Below, piece by piece: positions 63,929 through 64,000 of a stretch of 64,000 nucleotides of DNA. The notes under the pieces are model-generated. The model made no database searches. It was not told the origin of the DNA and saw only the letters and a list, made by a program, of their open reading frames with translations. The DNA is from Gammaproteobacteria bacterium. Its GTDB lineage: Bacteria > Pseudomonadota > Gammaproteobacteria > UBA4575. The stretch lies in contig CP046178.1 of assembly GCA_014075255.1 (NCBI GenBank), positions 630,001 through 694,000 on the forward strand. Direction: 5' to 3'. Made by a program: the position numbers and the translations under genes. The number at the start of each line of letters is the position of its first letter. The first letter of the stretch is position 1.

Positions 63929-64000
63929 ATGTCAAACATGATTCCTAATTCGCTGGAGGCTCGCGATATTAATAATCTATTTCATCCGGCAACAAATTTA
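63929..64000 (+). CDS. Probable class III aminotransferase, 5' end only
   Basis: 24 residues visible, opening MSNMIPNSLEARDINNLFHPATNL. The D-x-x-x-LFHPxTNL type start is typical of omega-amino-acid and other class III PLP aminotransferases. It lies 46 bases after pxpC on the same strand and could be in its operon. The family call rests on a short stretch only. Confidence 0.45.
   Translation, partial: MSNMIPNSLEARDINNLFHPATNL

Noticed and set aside
1-64000. CRISPR array
   Set aside because: No evenly spaced direct repeats with unique spacers, and no cas genes.

Overview
The window is bacterial chromosome, AT-rich for most of its length, and reads as a sulfur-oxidising gammaproteobacterium. 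Grounds: a flavocytochrome c sulfide dehydrogenase pair (fccA-fccB) beside a DsrE-family protein and a NapC/NirT-type tetraheme cytochrome, a complete gspC-to-gspN type II secretion operon, a tmRNA whose tag reads ANDDNYALAA, and the glyA-nrdR-ribD-ribE-ribH-nusB-thiL-pgpA gene order. I cannot name the species.

Layout. 1-7 kb: redox and sulfur locus, with a Met-rich DUF302 protein, tetraheme cytochrome, FccA, FccB, a Tll0287-like haem protein and a DsrE-family protein. 7.4 kb: tRNA-Glu. 7.6-19.4 kb: type II secretion operon. 19.4-27.4 kb (minus strand): small Arg-rich protein, tRNA-Ala, gltX, then a likely signalling/motility cluster (HEAT-repeat Ser/Thr kinase, two PilT/PilU ATPases, aspartic protease, FHA-linked class III cyclase). 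27.6-34.2 kb (minus): riboflavin/thiamine/one-carbon operon that also carries a lone HslV-like Ntn hydrolase. 34.4-39.2 kb: outer-membrane barrel protein and purL. 39.3 kb: ssrA (tmRNA).

39,686-58,412 is an integrative genomic island inserted in the 3' end of ssrA and bounded by a 12-bp direct repeat. It carries a tyrosine integrase, an AlpA-type regulator with a possible RNA switch over its ribosome-binding site, and a five-gene minus-strand operon made of a metallophosphoesterase, an all-helical GASH-like protein, two different P-loop GTPases (DO-GTPase1-like and DO-GTPase2-like) and a GAP1-N1-like protein. This matches a computationally predicted, experimentally little-studied GTPase-centred conflict (defence) system and is the best candidate for the exciting system here. 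The rest of the island holds an orphan 368-residue gene between imperfect repeats, an MFS/VOC/isochorismatase/LysR group, a flavin reductase, two small membrane proteins, and three minus-strand genes followed by copies of a 28-bp palindromic repeat.

Beyond the right att site the sequence again resembles the island's left end (about 74% over 82 ungapped bases, my hand count), which suggests a second related element, now without an integrase, in tandem. The genes that follow (MoxR-like ATPase, CoxE-like VWA protein, PxpA/B/C-type 5-oxoprolinase subunits and the start of a probable class III aminotransferase) look GC-richer than the backbone and may be that element's cargo.
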